Shown here: in pieces, positions 28,360 through 36,372 of the stretch
How positions within the stretch are numbered: the stretch's first letter is position 1
Layout of the letters: the number at the start of each line of letters is the position of its first letter
From: JAGQOZ01 sp041399205
Lineage (GTDB): Bacteria; Planctomycetota; Planctomycetia; Pirellulales; Pirellulaceae
Reading direction: 5' to 3'
NCBI GenBank assembly: GCA_041399205.1
Contig: JAWKTK010000026.1
Location: 62,001 to 126,000 of the forward strand
Length of the DNA stretch: 64,000 nucleotides
The notes under the pieces: model-generated
What the model was told of the DNA's origin: nothing
The model's database searches: none
The model's input: the letters and a program-made list of their open reading frames with translations, nothing else
Position numbers and translations under genes: made by a program

Positions 28360-29760
28360 TCAGGGTAATCCTTTGCGCCACATACTGCGGCATTTGCATT
28401 CGGTGACCAATTTGGGAATATCGACCGACGCCGGACATTCCACTCGACACTGATGGCAATGAAAACACAAGTCGGCAATGTCGCTGATGGCGTCGGATCC
28501 CAATACTTCCGGATCCAAACGGCCAGTCATGATCGCGCGCATCAAATTCGCTTTGGCTCGCGGTGTTGCTTCTTCGGCCGGAGCAATACGAAACATGGGA
28601 CACATGCGTTCGATGTCCGAAGTTGTGCGGCAGCCACCGCAACCATTGCAGCTTCGCGCAGCCAGCGTCATGTCGTCTGGCGTCCAATTCAGTTCCAACT
28701 GGACAATCGGCTTGCTCGGCGGCGTTTCGTTTTCTTCGATCAGCGCGTCGGGTTCGCTAGAATCAGAAAGTTCTGTTTGGCTGGTCATGATTTGCACGGG
28801 CCGGAGATTCTGTGCCAGTGATTGCCCAGATTCGTCAATGATCTTGCCGGGATTGAGTCGGTTTTGTGGATCGAATAACTGTTTTAGCTGGACAAACACA
28901 TCGTACAGCGGGCCGTACTGTTCGCGCACAAACCAGGTGCGGCTCAGTCCATCTGCGTGTTCGCCGCTAATGGTGCCTTTGACGTCCAAGACTTCCGCGT
29001 ACAGATCGCGAGCCAAATGTTGCATGCGCCTGACGTGTTCTGGATCAGCCAAGTCCAAGAACGGGCGAATGTGTAGTTGGCCGTGCGCCGCGTGTGCGAA
29101 CAGCGATGCCGTCACCTGATGTTTTTTCAACACGTTTTGAACTCGCACCAAAAAGCTGGGCAGTTCATCCGGCGGAATGGCAATGTCTTCCACGAAGGGC
29201 AGGGGACGAGTGGAACCTTTTAGTCGGTACAACGTCGGAACCACTCGATGAGTCAAGCGACACAGTAATTCAACGTCGTCGTGCTCTAAGGCGATCTTGG
29301 AATCAAAGGCCAACTTCTTTTGCCGAGTCTGCTTGGCAATCTGTTGTAGTCCTTCGCGCACTTCGGCAAAGGATTCTCCGGTCTTTTCTACCAACAGAAT
29401 GGCTTCGGCCGTTTTCGGTAGAACGTGGTTATAGCGTTCGTCTGATTCGCACGCCAATTGCAGCAAGCGGCGGTCCATCAGATCACACGCAGCAATATCG
29501 TATTTGCGAATCAGTTGAGCGGCATTGGCGGCGTTTTCCAAACGTTCACATGCCAACAAGATCAAGCCGCTGTGCTTGGGTAGCCGACTGGTGCGAATCG
29601 TCGCTTCCGTAATGATGCCCAAAGTACCTTCGGTGCCAACCAACAACTTGGCCATATCCAGCCGATTATTGCCCATCACGTCGTCTAGGCGATAGCCGCA
29701 ACGATTCACCAGTGACTTGGGTTTGTGCGTTTGAATTAGCTGCTGGTTGTTGGATATCAA
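28360..29760 (-). CDS. FAD-linked oxidase C-terminal plus 4Fe-4S domain (middle fragment)
   Basis: 466 codons, the middle of an FAD/Fe-S fusion. It starts inside the FAD domain (LVGTEGTLGIITEATIRTSR), continues through the FAD-oxidase C-terminal domain (HAAHGQLHIRPFLDL, GEHADGLSRTWFV, FDPQNRLNPGKI), then a ferredoxin-like segment with CNGCGGCRTT and CFHCHQCRVECP, the cysteine pattern for two 4Fe-4S clusters. The apparent ATG at 29760 is internal: the true N-terminus is the following fragment, joined if one base is added at G 29776 (plus strand). The whole resembles D-lactate/glycolate or YdiJ-type 2-hydroxyacid dehydrogenases. Confidence 0.8.
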   Translation of the reverse strand: MISNNQQLIQTHKPKSLVNRCGYRLDDVMGNNRLDMAKLLVGTEGTLGIITEATIRTSRLPKHSGLILLACERLENAANAAQLIRKYDIAACDLMDRRLLQLACESDERYNHVLPKTAEAILLVEKTGESFAEVREGLQQIAKQTRQKKLAFDSKIALEHDDVELLCRLTHRVVPTLYRLKGSTRPLPFVEDIAIPPDELPSFLVRVQNVLKKHQVTASLFAHAAHGQLHIRPFLDLADPEHVRRMQHLARDLYAEVLDVKGTISGEHADGLSRTWFVREQYGPLYDVFVQLKQLFDPQNRLNPGKIIDESGQSLAQNLRPVQIMTSQTELSDSSEPDALIEENETPPSKPIVQLELNWTPDDMTLAARSCNGCGGCRTTSDIERMCPMFRIAPAEEATPRAKANLMRAIMTGRLDPEVLGSDAISDIADLCFHCHQCRVECPASVDIPKLVTECKCRSMWRKGLP

Positions 29761-30359
29761 CTGCGCTGTGGCAAAGACAAGCGATCAATTTCTGCTCCAA
29801 AACCACCTTGAAACGGCAAGTCGTATTGCCCGAATTCCACTTCCTGGCCATTCGCCAAGACGATCCGAATTTTTTCCACGTGACTGCGAGCCGACCCGTA
29901 TTGCGTCCAGTGGCTTCCACCAGCGTCAATAGCCAAAACGCTGCCGATGGTGGTCACGCTTCGATTCGCCGGGTCGGGACCAAAGCAACGATCCACGGCG
30001 GAAAGTCGCTGGTTCAATTTACCCAAGACCACGCCCGGTTGGACTCGGACGGTTTCTTCGCCTTCCCAGACAATGCGTCGCATGGAATGAGCAAAGTCCA
30101 GAATCAAGCCGGGGCCCAGGCTTTCTCCGGCCAGTCCCGTGCCCGCGCCGCGTGCATGCAGCGGAATCTGATTTTCATTGGCGTACTGCACTACGGCAAT
30201 AACGTCGCGATTGTTTTTAGGTCGGACGACACCCAGTGGACGAATTTCGTAGATACTGGCGTCGCTGGCGTACATTTGAACAAAGACGTCGTTGCAGTGA
30301 ACTTCGCCCTGCAGAAGGCCGCGCAGGTCTGCCTGAATTCGTTCACGGTCATGCAACAT
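29757..30359 (-). CDS. FAD-linked oxidase N-terminal part
   Basis: The N-terminal PCMH-type FAD-binding domain of the same enzyme: YASDASIYEIRPLGVVRP, then ARGAGTGLAGESLGPGLILD (FAD-binding loop), then RSVTTIGSVLAIDAGGSHW. ATG 30359 is preferred over a TTG at 30368 that lies 4 bases from the upstream stop. The frame stops at about 29757 because of one missing base near 29776; with it the sequence reads on as SFATAQLISNN into the middle fragment. The intact gene (27411-30359) would encode roughly 980 residues that oxidise a 2-hydroxyacid and pass electrons through Fe-S clusters to the membrane. The substrate is not known. Confidence 0.8.
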   Translation of the reverse strand: MLHDRERIQADLRGLLQGEVHCNDVFVQMYASDASIYEIRPLGVVRPKNNRDVIAVVQYANENQIPLHARGAGTGLAGESLGPGLILDFAHSMRRIVWEGEETVRVQPGVVLGKLNQRLSAVDRCFGPDPANRSVTTIGSVLAIDAGGSHWTQYGSARSHVEKIRIVLANGQEVEFGQYDLPFQGGFGAEIDRLSLPQRS

Positions 30360-30371
30360 GGGACCCAACGC

Positions 30372-30929
30372 CTATTCCGATGATGAAGCGTCGGACGGAG
30401 GTGTCGTCAGGGACGAAATCTCCTTCATCCGAATTTGTTGTTGGCGGTGCTTTTCATGCGTCTCCAAATCAAACGCTTCATAGCCCTCCATACCTGGCAA
30501 GAACCGATACTGAGCGTGACAGCGGTAGCATTCCAGCACGGTGCCCGTAATGAAATAGTACAAGAACAAGTCAATCAACGCGGTGACGAACAGGATGGCA
30601 TAGGTAGTGATAATCCAACGCAATTGCCAAGCCACGATACTGGCTGCAAAGCCAATCACGACAATGCCCACGCCCAAACGCTGAGGGAAGTCTTTCCGCA
30701 CGAACAGATCCTTGTCGCCACAAATCAAGCATTGATCCAGGTCCACCGACGGCATGCCGCCGGCTTCCGTCACGTCGGCAGTATCGGTTGCGGAAGATTC
30801 GCGTATCAACGGCGTCTGGTCACAAAGAACCGCATCGCATTCCGGGCAGCGTAATTGCTGCGGTTCAAGCGACCAATTCATGCGACTTGATTTTTCGCAA
30901 TGCGGACAGAGAAAGGTTACGTTGGGCAT
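30372..30929 (-). CDS. zinc-ribbon membrane protein
   Basis: 185 residues, with no known family recognised. The N-terminus has two Cys pairs (LCPHCEKSS and LRCPECDAVLC), a third CLICGDKD near residue 70 and a fourth CYRCHAQYRFLPG after the membrane part, so two zinc ribbons are likely. Between them are two hydrophobic helices (about residues 88-135). The layout suggests a membrane-anchored zinc-ribbon protein with cytoplasmic ribbons. It lies 7 bases after the upstream membrane protein and 12 bases before the FAD-oxidase start, so it belongs to the same unit. Confidence 0.75.
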   Translation of the reverse strand: MPNVTFLCPHCEKSSRMNWSLEPQQLRCPECDAVLCDQTPLIRESSATDTADVTEAGGMPSVDLDQCLICGDKDLFVRKDFPQRLGVGIVVIGFAASIVAWQLRWIITTYAILFVTALIDLFLYYFITGTVLECYRCHAQYRFLPGMEGYEAFDLETHEKHRQQQIRMKEISSLTTPPSDASSSE

Positions 30930-30936
30930 ATTATTA

Positions 30937-31728
30937 TCATAGGGGGTAAGGCAAACTGGCGGACAGTAATTGCGACGTCAATTCTCCTAGGAAGACGCAG
31001 ATCACGCCAACATACAAAATGCCGGTGGCACTTTGCGTATTGGGAATCTTCAGCGTTTCCCAGGTCATCACGGCCAAGACCAACAGGCCGACAATGCCGG
31101 AAAGCCACCGGAGCGCCAGGCCGGCCGACGCAAACTTGCCGACAGACGTGGCGCCGGCCTGCAATAGTTCTGGGTTTTGAAATACCAACAAGAATCCAAA
31201 GGCGCACAGCGCCGCTCGAACCAACGTCGACGCCAGCATGCCTTGCACTAATCGCTGCAATGGCAACATCTGCATTGTGGGTGTATTCAAATACCAATGC
31301 CCCAGCAACATGGCACAAAAGGTAAAGCCAATGACGCTACCCGATGTCAGCACTTCCAAAGCGTTCAGCCAGACTGGGCGACTAGTGCCAATTTGATTCT
31401 CCAAACTCAATGCCAGCCCAAAGTTGCATGCCGTCACCAACCAAATCAAGATGCGTCCAGGCTTTGCCTGTTCGTACAGCCAAAACACAGCGCCCACGTA
31501 ACTGAGGAACGCCGTCAACGCCGTCACGGCTGCCATGACTTGCCAGTTGGGAAAATTCAATCTCAACAGATAAATAACAGCGGTACCAAACGTATTAAGG
31601 CCCAGTAGCACCCACAAATGAACTCGGAAAAAACCACTGGTCACCAGCTTGGACGACGTCAGGCCCATAGTCAGCCCTAAGCCGAACGCAAGCCGATACA
31701 GAAATTGAATCAAAATCAACCAGAGCAT
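30937..31728 (-). CDS. multi-spanning membrane protein of unknown function
   Basis: 263 residues with about seven or eight hydrophobic helices. A conserved-looking loop is GHWYLNTPTMQMLPLQRL near residue 140. No family with known function was recognised; the helix count and the absence of charged signature motifs would fit a permease-like or cytochrome-assembly-like protein, but this is speculation. The start ATG 31728 lies 3 bases after the folE stop, so it is translationally close to folE. Confidence 0.75.
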   Translation of the reverse strand: MLWLILIQFLYRLAFGLGLTMGLTSSKLVTSGFFRVHLWVLLGLNTFGTAVIYLLRLNFPNWQVMAAVTALTAFLSYVGAVFWLYEQAKPGRILIWLVTACNFGLALSLENQIGTSRPVWLNALEVLTSGSVIGFTFCAMLLGHWYLNTPTMQMLPLQRLVQGMLASTLVRAALCAFGFLLVFQNPELLQAGATSVGKFASAGLALRWLSGIVGLLVLAVMTWETLKIPNTQSATGILYVGVICVFLGELTSQLLSASLPYPL

Positions 31729-31731
31729 GAA

Positions 31732-32349
31732 TTAACGCCGTTCACCGTAAATCAGTTGCATGATTTCACTACGCGAAGATAAGTGCGAACGAAAGATCCC
31801 CTTCATGGCAGACGTCACACACACGCTGCCTGGCTTTCGAATGCCACGAATGGTCATGCATGAATGAGACGCCTCGACCACCACAGCGACGCCCTTGGCA
31901 TCGAGTTCTTCAACCAGCAAATTGGCAATCTCTTCGGTCATCCGTTCTTGCACTTGCGGACGCCGAGCCACCTCTTCTACCACTCGCGCCAATTTACTCA
32001 GCCCGATGACGCGTCCATTCGGCGAATATCCGACGTGGGCTTTTCCGGTGAAGGGCAGCAGGTGGTGTTCGCACATGCTGCAAAAGCTGATGTCTCGAAT
32101 CAGCACCACTTCATCATAGGCTTCGGTGAAAAATTTCTGCAGGTGCAACCGAGGATTTTTATGGAGCCCACTGAACATTTCCGTATACATACGCGCGACT
32201 CGAGCGGGCGTTTCCAGCAAGCCTTCTCGATCTGGATCCTCGCCTACGGCCGCCAAGATTTCTCGGACCGCTTTTTCAATTCGTCCTAAGTCGACCTGCC
32301 CGTCCGCGGAAAGCTTGCGGTCGTCTGTTTCGTGGTTTGCGTCACACAT
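31732..32349 (-). CDS. folE: GTP cyclohydrolase I (FolE)
   Basis: A 205-residue GTP cyclohydrolase I that converts GTP to 7,8-dihydroneopterin triphosphate, the entry to folate and tetrahydropterin synthesis. Zinc ligands are the Cys and His in SMCEHHLLPF (C93, H95/96) and a Cys in EASHSCMTIRG (near 164); GLSKLARVVEEVARRPQVQE and the final SRSEIMQLI are canonical. It is the first gene of a run that ends in ykgJ, so two GTP-derived pterin pathways (folate/BH4 and Moco) lie in one unit. Confidence 0.95.
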   Translation of the reverse strand: MCDANHETDDRKLSADGQVDLGRIEKAVREILAAVGEDPDREGLLETPARVARMYTEMFSGLHKNPRLHLQKFFTEAYDEVVLIRDISFCSMCEHHLLPFTGKAHVGYSPNGRVIGLSKLARVVEEVARRPQVQERMTEEIANLLVEELDAKGVAVVVEASHSCMTIRGIRKPGSVCVTSAMKGIFRSHLSSRSEIMQLIYGERR

Positions 32350-32587
32350 GCTTGTTTGAGTTTCCCATTCCTATTTGGCTGCGGATTCGCTCGGAACATC
32401 AACCGAATCGGCCGTTGGTGAATTCAACCTTCATGGTAGAAGAATTGCGTGCGTTCGACGAGTGGGCGGGTGGACCGGAAGAGACGGCACGAGTCAACTG
32501 ACCGATACATTCAGGCGAATGTGTGCGGTGCCGTTTGGCAGACGAAGTCTAGACATGTCTGCCGCCGCTGGATTCGAAAAATACCGC

Positions 32588-33286
32588 CTAATTCTGGCTG
32601 AAATCAGGCGGAAATGGGGGCGAATCTAACAGTTTGGATGTGTCAGAAAGCGCGTCAAAGTGATCCAGCAGCAATTTCGCTCGATATTCAACATTGGGTT
32701 CGCCCAGAAGTTGCTGTTTGGTGGAAATGGAAAGCGGTAATGCAAACGACATCACGTCCACCAACATGCCCAGACTCGTTTCGCCATGTAGCAACTGGTT
32801 CAGCGACTCTTGGTTTTCTAGCTTGTTAGGGATCGATTGCAAAAAATGTTCTCGTAGTAGATCCTGCAGTTCATCCTGCACCGCGGGATCATCCGAGGAA
32901 CTAAAATCGTCCATCAGCCGCACACGAGCTCGACGATAGAGCCGATCTTGCGGCAGTTCTTCCAAAATGGTGCCTCGCGCCAAACCGGCCAGCAATACGT
33001 TGTAGTGACCATTCTCTTTCTTGGCATGTGTGATGATCTTGCCCAAGCAAATGTGCGGATGCAACGGCGGTTCTGACAGAGCGTTTTCCGTCAAGGTTTC
33101 GCTGTTCAGCGTGGCCATGGCAATCAAATGATCGCTCATCAAGGCATGTTCGAACATCTCCACATAACGAGGCTCGAATACATATAACGGTTGAACCACA
33201 TGGGGAAACAGCACCAATTCCGGCAAAGGAAATAGTCGAACAATACCGCTGAAGTCGTCGGGAAGCTGCTGATGCAAGTCGGACAT
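32588..33286 (-). CDS. LON substrate-binding-domain protein
   Basis: A 232-residue stand-alone LON N-terminal (LAN/PUA-like) domain protein without ATPase or protease domains. It begins LFPLPELVLFPHVVQPLYVFE, the classic LON-domain start, and has GKIITHAKKENGHYNVLLAG later. Such proteins are presumed substrate or ligand binders; their function is unproven. It is 48 bases after the DUF309 gene on the same strand, so likely co-transcribed. Confidence 0.85.
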   Translation of the reverse strand: MSDLHQQLPDDFSGIVRLFPLPELVLFPHVVQPLYVFEPRYVEMFEHALMSDHLIAMATLNSETLTENALSEPPLHPHICLGKIITHAKKENGHYNVLLAGLARGTILEELPQDRLYRRARVRLMDDFSSSDDPAVQDELQDLLREHFLQSIPNKLENQESLNQLLHGETSLGMLVDVMSFALPLSISTKQQLLGEPNVEYRAKLLLDHFDALSDTSKLLDSPPFPPDFSQN

Positions 33287-33334
33287 GACATGGGCTCGAT
33301 TCGATTGGAAGAAAAGAATTCTACGCAGCGAACG

Positions 33335-33742
33335 CTATTCAGACGGCGGCGACAAGTGGATTTCCGGGATTAAATCTGGTTCGATTTCAATCTGTGGACG
33401 CTCTTCTTCCGACGCCAATATCTCGGCGCAACACTTTGTCATGTCGTCCAACAGCTTGGCGACGTCCATGCCTTCATAGTACGGAGCGAATTCAGTCAAG
33501 TACTTGGAACTACTGTGATACAGTTTCCGGGCACCTCGAATATTGCCGTTGCCAAAATGATGCAAACAGACCGCCACTTGGATCAGGCCCTGGTAAAAGG
33601 TGCGGTCCGAACCACCCTCCAGGTCTTGCCAAAGGTCTTCCCAAACTTCATGAGCTTCAAAGAATTCGCAGTCGTTGAAATATTCGATGCCTTGTAGATA
33701 CCGAGGATCGAAATCTCCGGCTGCGTGGTCGTTGTCAGACAC
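33335..33742 (-). CDS. DUF309 domain protein
   Basis: About 135 residues of the DUF309 family: YLQGIEYFNDCEFFEAHEVW carries the conserved H-E-x2-E, and YQGLIQVAVCLHHFGNGN is the second helix motif. GTG 33742 is favoured as start because GGAAGG lies about 8 bases upstream, whereas the in-frame TTG at 33769 has none. The fold is a helical bundle of unknown role. It is upstream of the LON-domain gene. Confidence 0.8.
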   Translation of the reverse strand: MSDNDHAAGDFDPRYLQGIEYFNDCEFFEAHEVWEDLWQDLEGGSDRTFYQGLIQVAVCLHHFGNGNIRGARKLYHSSSKYLTEFAPYYEGMDVAKLLDDMTKCCAEILASEEERPQIEIEPDLIPEIHLSPPSE

Positions 33743-33899
33743 AAATGCTACCTTCCGTTGTGGCTTCAAAGAACAAGACCGGGCAAACGGTTTGTTCCGT
33801 TGGCCCGAAGTTTTTCATCTCAGCGAATCCTTCGCTTCCGCCGATCCAAACGAATCAGCAACGAAATAAATCGATCGTCACGCCGACAATCCCCGACGA

Positions 33900-34229
33900 C
33901 TATTCGGCGGCTTTGGCTTTCTTGCGACGAGTCGTCTTCTTTTTGGTTGCTTTCTTCTTTGGTGCTGCTGATTTGCTGGCGACTGTTTTGGACGATGCGG
34001 GTGCCGCAGAAGCCTTGGGAGCCAACGCGGCGGTCAACATGCTGTAGAGTAAACTGTTTTGGTCCAGTTGCGGAATGGCGTCTTGCAGCTTTTTGGTGCG
34101 ATCATCAATGTTCGCTTGGATTTGTTGCTTTTGATCTTCCAGTTCGCCAATCACTCGCAGATGATCATACAATTCGGCCTGAGAAGGTTGGCCTTCGCCG
34201 TTACACTGCTGCTCGTTCGACTCCACCAT
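33900..34229 (-). CDS. small protein with coiled coil and Lys/Ala-rich histone-like tail
   Basis: 109 residues from ATG 34229. The first 60 residues are acidic/polar and include a short coiled coil (LRVIGELEDQKQQIQANIDD). The C-terminal third is Lys/Ala/Ser/Thr-rich (KKKATKKKTTRRKKAKAAE), like histone-H1 or HU-tail nucleoid proteins. It may bind DNA or RNA; no enzyme motif is present. An upstream in-frame ATG (34286) is possible but lacks similarity or a good ribosome site. Hairpin terminator 34348-34379 lies upstream, separating it from the Bax-inhibitor-like gene. Confidence 0.7.
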   Translation of the reverse strand: MVESNEQQCNGEGQPSQAELYDHLRVIGELEDQKQQIQANIDDRTKKLQDAIPQLDQNSLLYSMLTAALAPKASAAPASSKTVASKSAAPKKKATKKKTTRRKKAKAAE

Positions 34230-34347
34230 TGCGTGCTCTTTCAAAATCAAATGTTCGAAGAAACGGAAATAAAGTTGATGTCTCAAGGGTAGTAAACCAA
34301 GTTAGAGAATTATAGCTTCCAGTTTCGCCGACCTTGGCGGAACGAAA

Positions 34348-34379
34348 GAACCCCATCGAATCCGGCTTCGATAGGGTTC
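34348..34379 (-). terminator. probable Rho-independent terminator
   Basis: An inverted repeat at 34348-34360 and 34367-34379 (GAACCC-ATCGAA against TTCGAT-GGGTTC with one mismatch). On the minus strand it is followed by TTTCGTT, and it lies 38 bases beyond the stop of the Bax-inhibitor-like gene. Confidence 0.5.
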
Positions 34380-34416
34380 CTCTCCATGTAAACGAACGGC
34401 GACGCCTGGCACTCCA

Positions 34417-35160
34417 CTAGTCACGACTATTGAGCGACATCAAGAGACGCAAAACGTACCAGAACAAGACCGCCACGGACGCGAACAAAGCCAGCGAAGC
34501 CGCCACATGCTGGTCCGTACGGTAGTGAAGCATCACGTTGGAGGTGTCATACAAAATGTAACCACTTGCCAAACCAATCATGGCCACAGAAAACCACATA
34601 CCCAGGCTGAATTGGAAAAAAATGGCCGCCACGATAACACCCATCGCCAAAATGCCACCCCAAGCCAGATACGATCCGATCCCTGAAAAGTCGACTTTGG
34701 TCACCATGGTCACCAGCGTCAGACCACCGAAAATAATCAACGTCAGCACGCCAGCCGATGCAATCACGTCACCTCCGCAATATGCGTTGGCAATATACAA
34801 CAGCGGCATAAACATCAATGCTTCTGCCACCACGTACAGTGACAATCCTAAGTACTGTTTGCCGACAGATGCGTCAGACTGAGCCCAGCTGCGCGCGACC
34901 CAGCCAACGACCATGAAGCCGCCTAGGAAAATCAACCAGCCAAAGCGATTTCCGGCCAGCATGCCCAGCATGCCATCCATCGTTTCCGTGGGAATAATCG
35001 CAAACAACAGGAATTCGATAGCTGCAAACGCCAAGATGGCGGCGCCCAAATGAGCGTAGGTGCGGCGAATGAAGGCAGTTCGTTCCGATTCGGCGGCAAA
35101 AGCGGCGGCCGCTTCATAGCTGTTACGCGGTGCCGCATAGGGGTTCGAATCATAGCTCAT
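34417..35160 (-). CDS. Bax inhibitor-1/YccA family membrane protein
   Basis: A 247-residue protein with seven hydrophobic helices and the family motifs: FIRRTYAHLGAAILAFAAIEF at the start, a small Gly/Ala-rich second helix, and the final helices LFASVAVLFWYVLRLLMSL. Bacterial members are pH-sensitive calcium-leak channels or FtsH modulators (YccA). The N-terminal 25 residues (Asn/Ala/Glu rich) are cytoplasmic. It is transcribed towards the Lys-rich gene, with a terminator between. Confidence 0.88.
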   Translation of the reverse strand: MSYDSNPYAAPRNSYEAAAAFAAESERTAFIRRTYAHLGAAILAFAAIEFLLFAIIPTETMDGMLGMLAGNRFGWLIFLGGFMVVGWVARSWAQSDASVGKQYLGLSLYVVAEALMFMPLLYIANAYCGGDVIASAGVLTLIIFGGLTLVTMVTKVDFSGIGSYLAWGGILAMGVIVAAIFFQFSLGMWFSVAMIGLASGYILYDTSNVMLHYRTDQHVAASLALFASVAVLFWYVLRLLMSLNSRD

Positions 35161-35304
35161 TGTGTTTTCCTTTGGTTGATGAGAGGTCCAATCGAACTAC
35201 CTATATTATGTGGTTCCCTAGCCGCGGGTCAATTCAGTTGGGCCTACTACAGGAATAACGATTAAACATGGCGAAATCCCCTCCGTACGAACGCCACATC
35301 CAGC

Positions 35305-36225
35305 CTATTTGGCTCGTTTTCCTGCCAACCAGACCATCAAACCCTTCTGCGCGTGCATGCGATTGGCAGCTTGTTGGACCACCACACTTTGAGGGCTATC
35401 CATGACTTCATCCGTCACTTCGACACCGCGATGCGCCGGCAAACAGTGCATGAACAACGCATCCCGCGGCGCCAACGACATCAGCTTGCCATTGACCTGA
35501 TAGGCCGCAAAGTCCTTTTCGCGTTTGGCCGTTTCCGCTTCATAGCCCATGCTGGACCACACATCCGTATAGACCGCACTGGCGTCCTGCAACGCCGCTT
35601 CCAAATTGTCCGTTTGATGCACTTCAAAACCGTTCGTTGGATTGGCTACCTGTTTTAGGAAGTCGTCATCCAAGTGATAGTCCTTTGGGCAAGCAATGGA
35701 AAACGCCATGCCCGTTTTGCTGCAAGCAATGGCCAAACTTCGGGCAACATTGTTTCCATCACCGACGTAAGTCATTTTGCAGTTGCTTAGATCGCCTTTG
35801 AGTTCTTGCACGGTCAGGACATCTGCCAACGCTTGGCAGGGATGATACATATCGGTCAAGCCATTGATGACAATGCAATCGGCATACTTAGCCAGAGCCT
35901 CTACTTCGGCATGATCGTGGGTTCGACAGACTAAGATATCGAGATACTGACTGATGACTCGAGCAAAATCTTCCGTCGTTTCTCACTTGCCCCAGCCAAC
36001 ATCACTGCCCAAGTAAAGACTATTGCCACCCAATTGCGTCATGCCCGCTTCAAAACTGACACGAGTTCGCAGCGAAGGCTTGGAAAACAACAGTCCCAAG
36101 ACTTGACGTTCTAAACGTGGCTTCCGCTGACCGGTTGAAAGTTCTTGCTTAATGGTCGAAGCCAATTCCAGGATTTCGTGAATTTCATCGCTGGAGTAAT
36201 CCAGTAACGTCAGGCAATGTCGCAT
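35305..36225 (-). pseudogene. argF: ornithine carbamoyltransferase with in-frame TGA
   Basis: 306 residues starting MRHCLTLLDYSS at ATG 36225 (AGGACAGG upstream). The carbamoyl-phosphate loop SLRTRVSFEAG, HPCQALADV and HCLPAHRG show ornithine (not aspartate) carbamoyltransferase, which makes citrulline from ornithine. The frame is intact on both sides, but a TGA at 35983-35985 (plus strand TCA) interrupts it after GSDVGWGK, where the next residues are ETTEDFARV. Arginine (CGA) fits this position, so one base change would explain it. As written, translation would stop after about 80 residues; an ATG at 35859 is merely internal. It could be a sequencing error, a true mutation or readthrough. 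Confidence 0.75.
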
Positions 36226-36298
36226 ATCGTCCTGTCCTATCGAGCCCGTGGGCCCTTGAAACGAGGTCAATGATTGATTGAGTTGAACGAAAATGAAA

Positions 36299-36327
36299 CG
36301 AGTGACATGACGTACCCATGTCACTCG
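36299..36327 (-). promoter_or_regulatory. argD-argF intergenic hairpin (terminator or attenuator)
   Basis: A perfect 11-bp inverted repeat (CGAGTGACATG at 36299-36309, CATGTCACTCG at 36317-36327) with a 7-base loop. On the minus strand it is followed by TTTCATTTTCG. It sits 45 bases after the argD stop and 73 bases before the argF start, so it can act as a partial terminator or leader element that lowers argF expression relative to argD. The regulator, if any, is unknown. Confidence 0.5.
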
Positions 36328-36372
36328 GAACTGAAAGAACCTTTCCCGCGAAACACACGGATCGTGAAAGCT

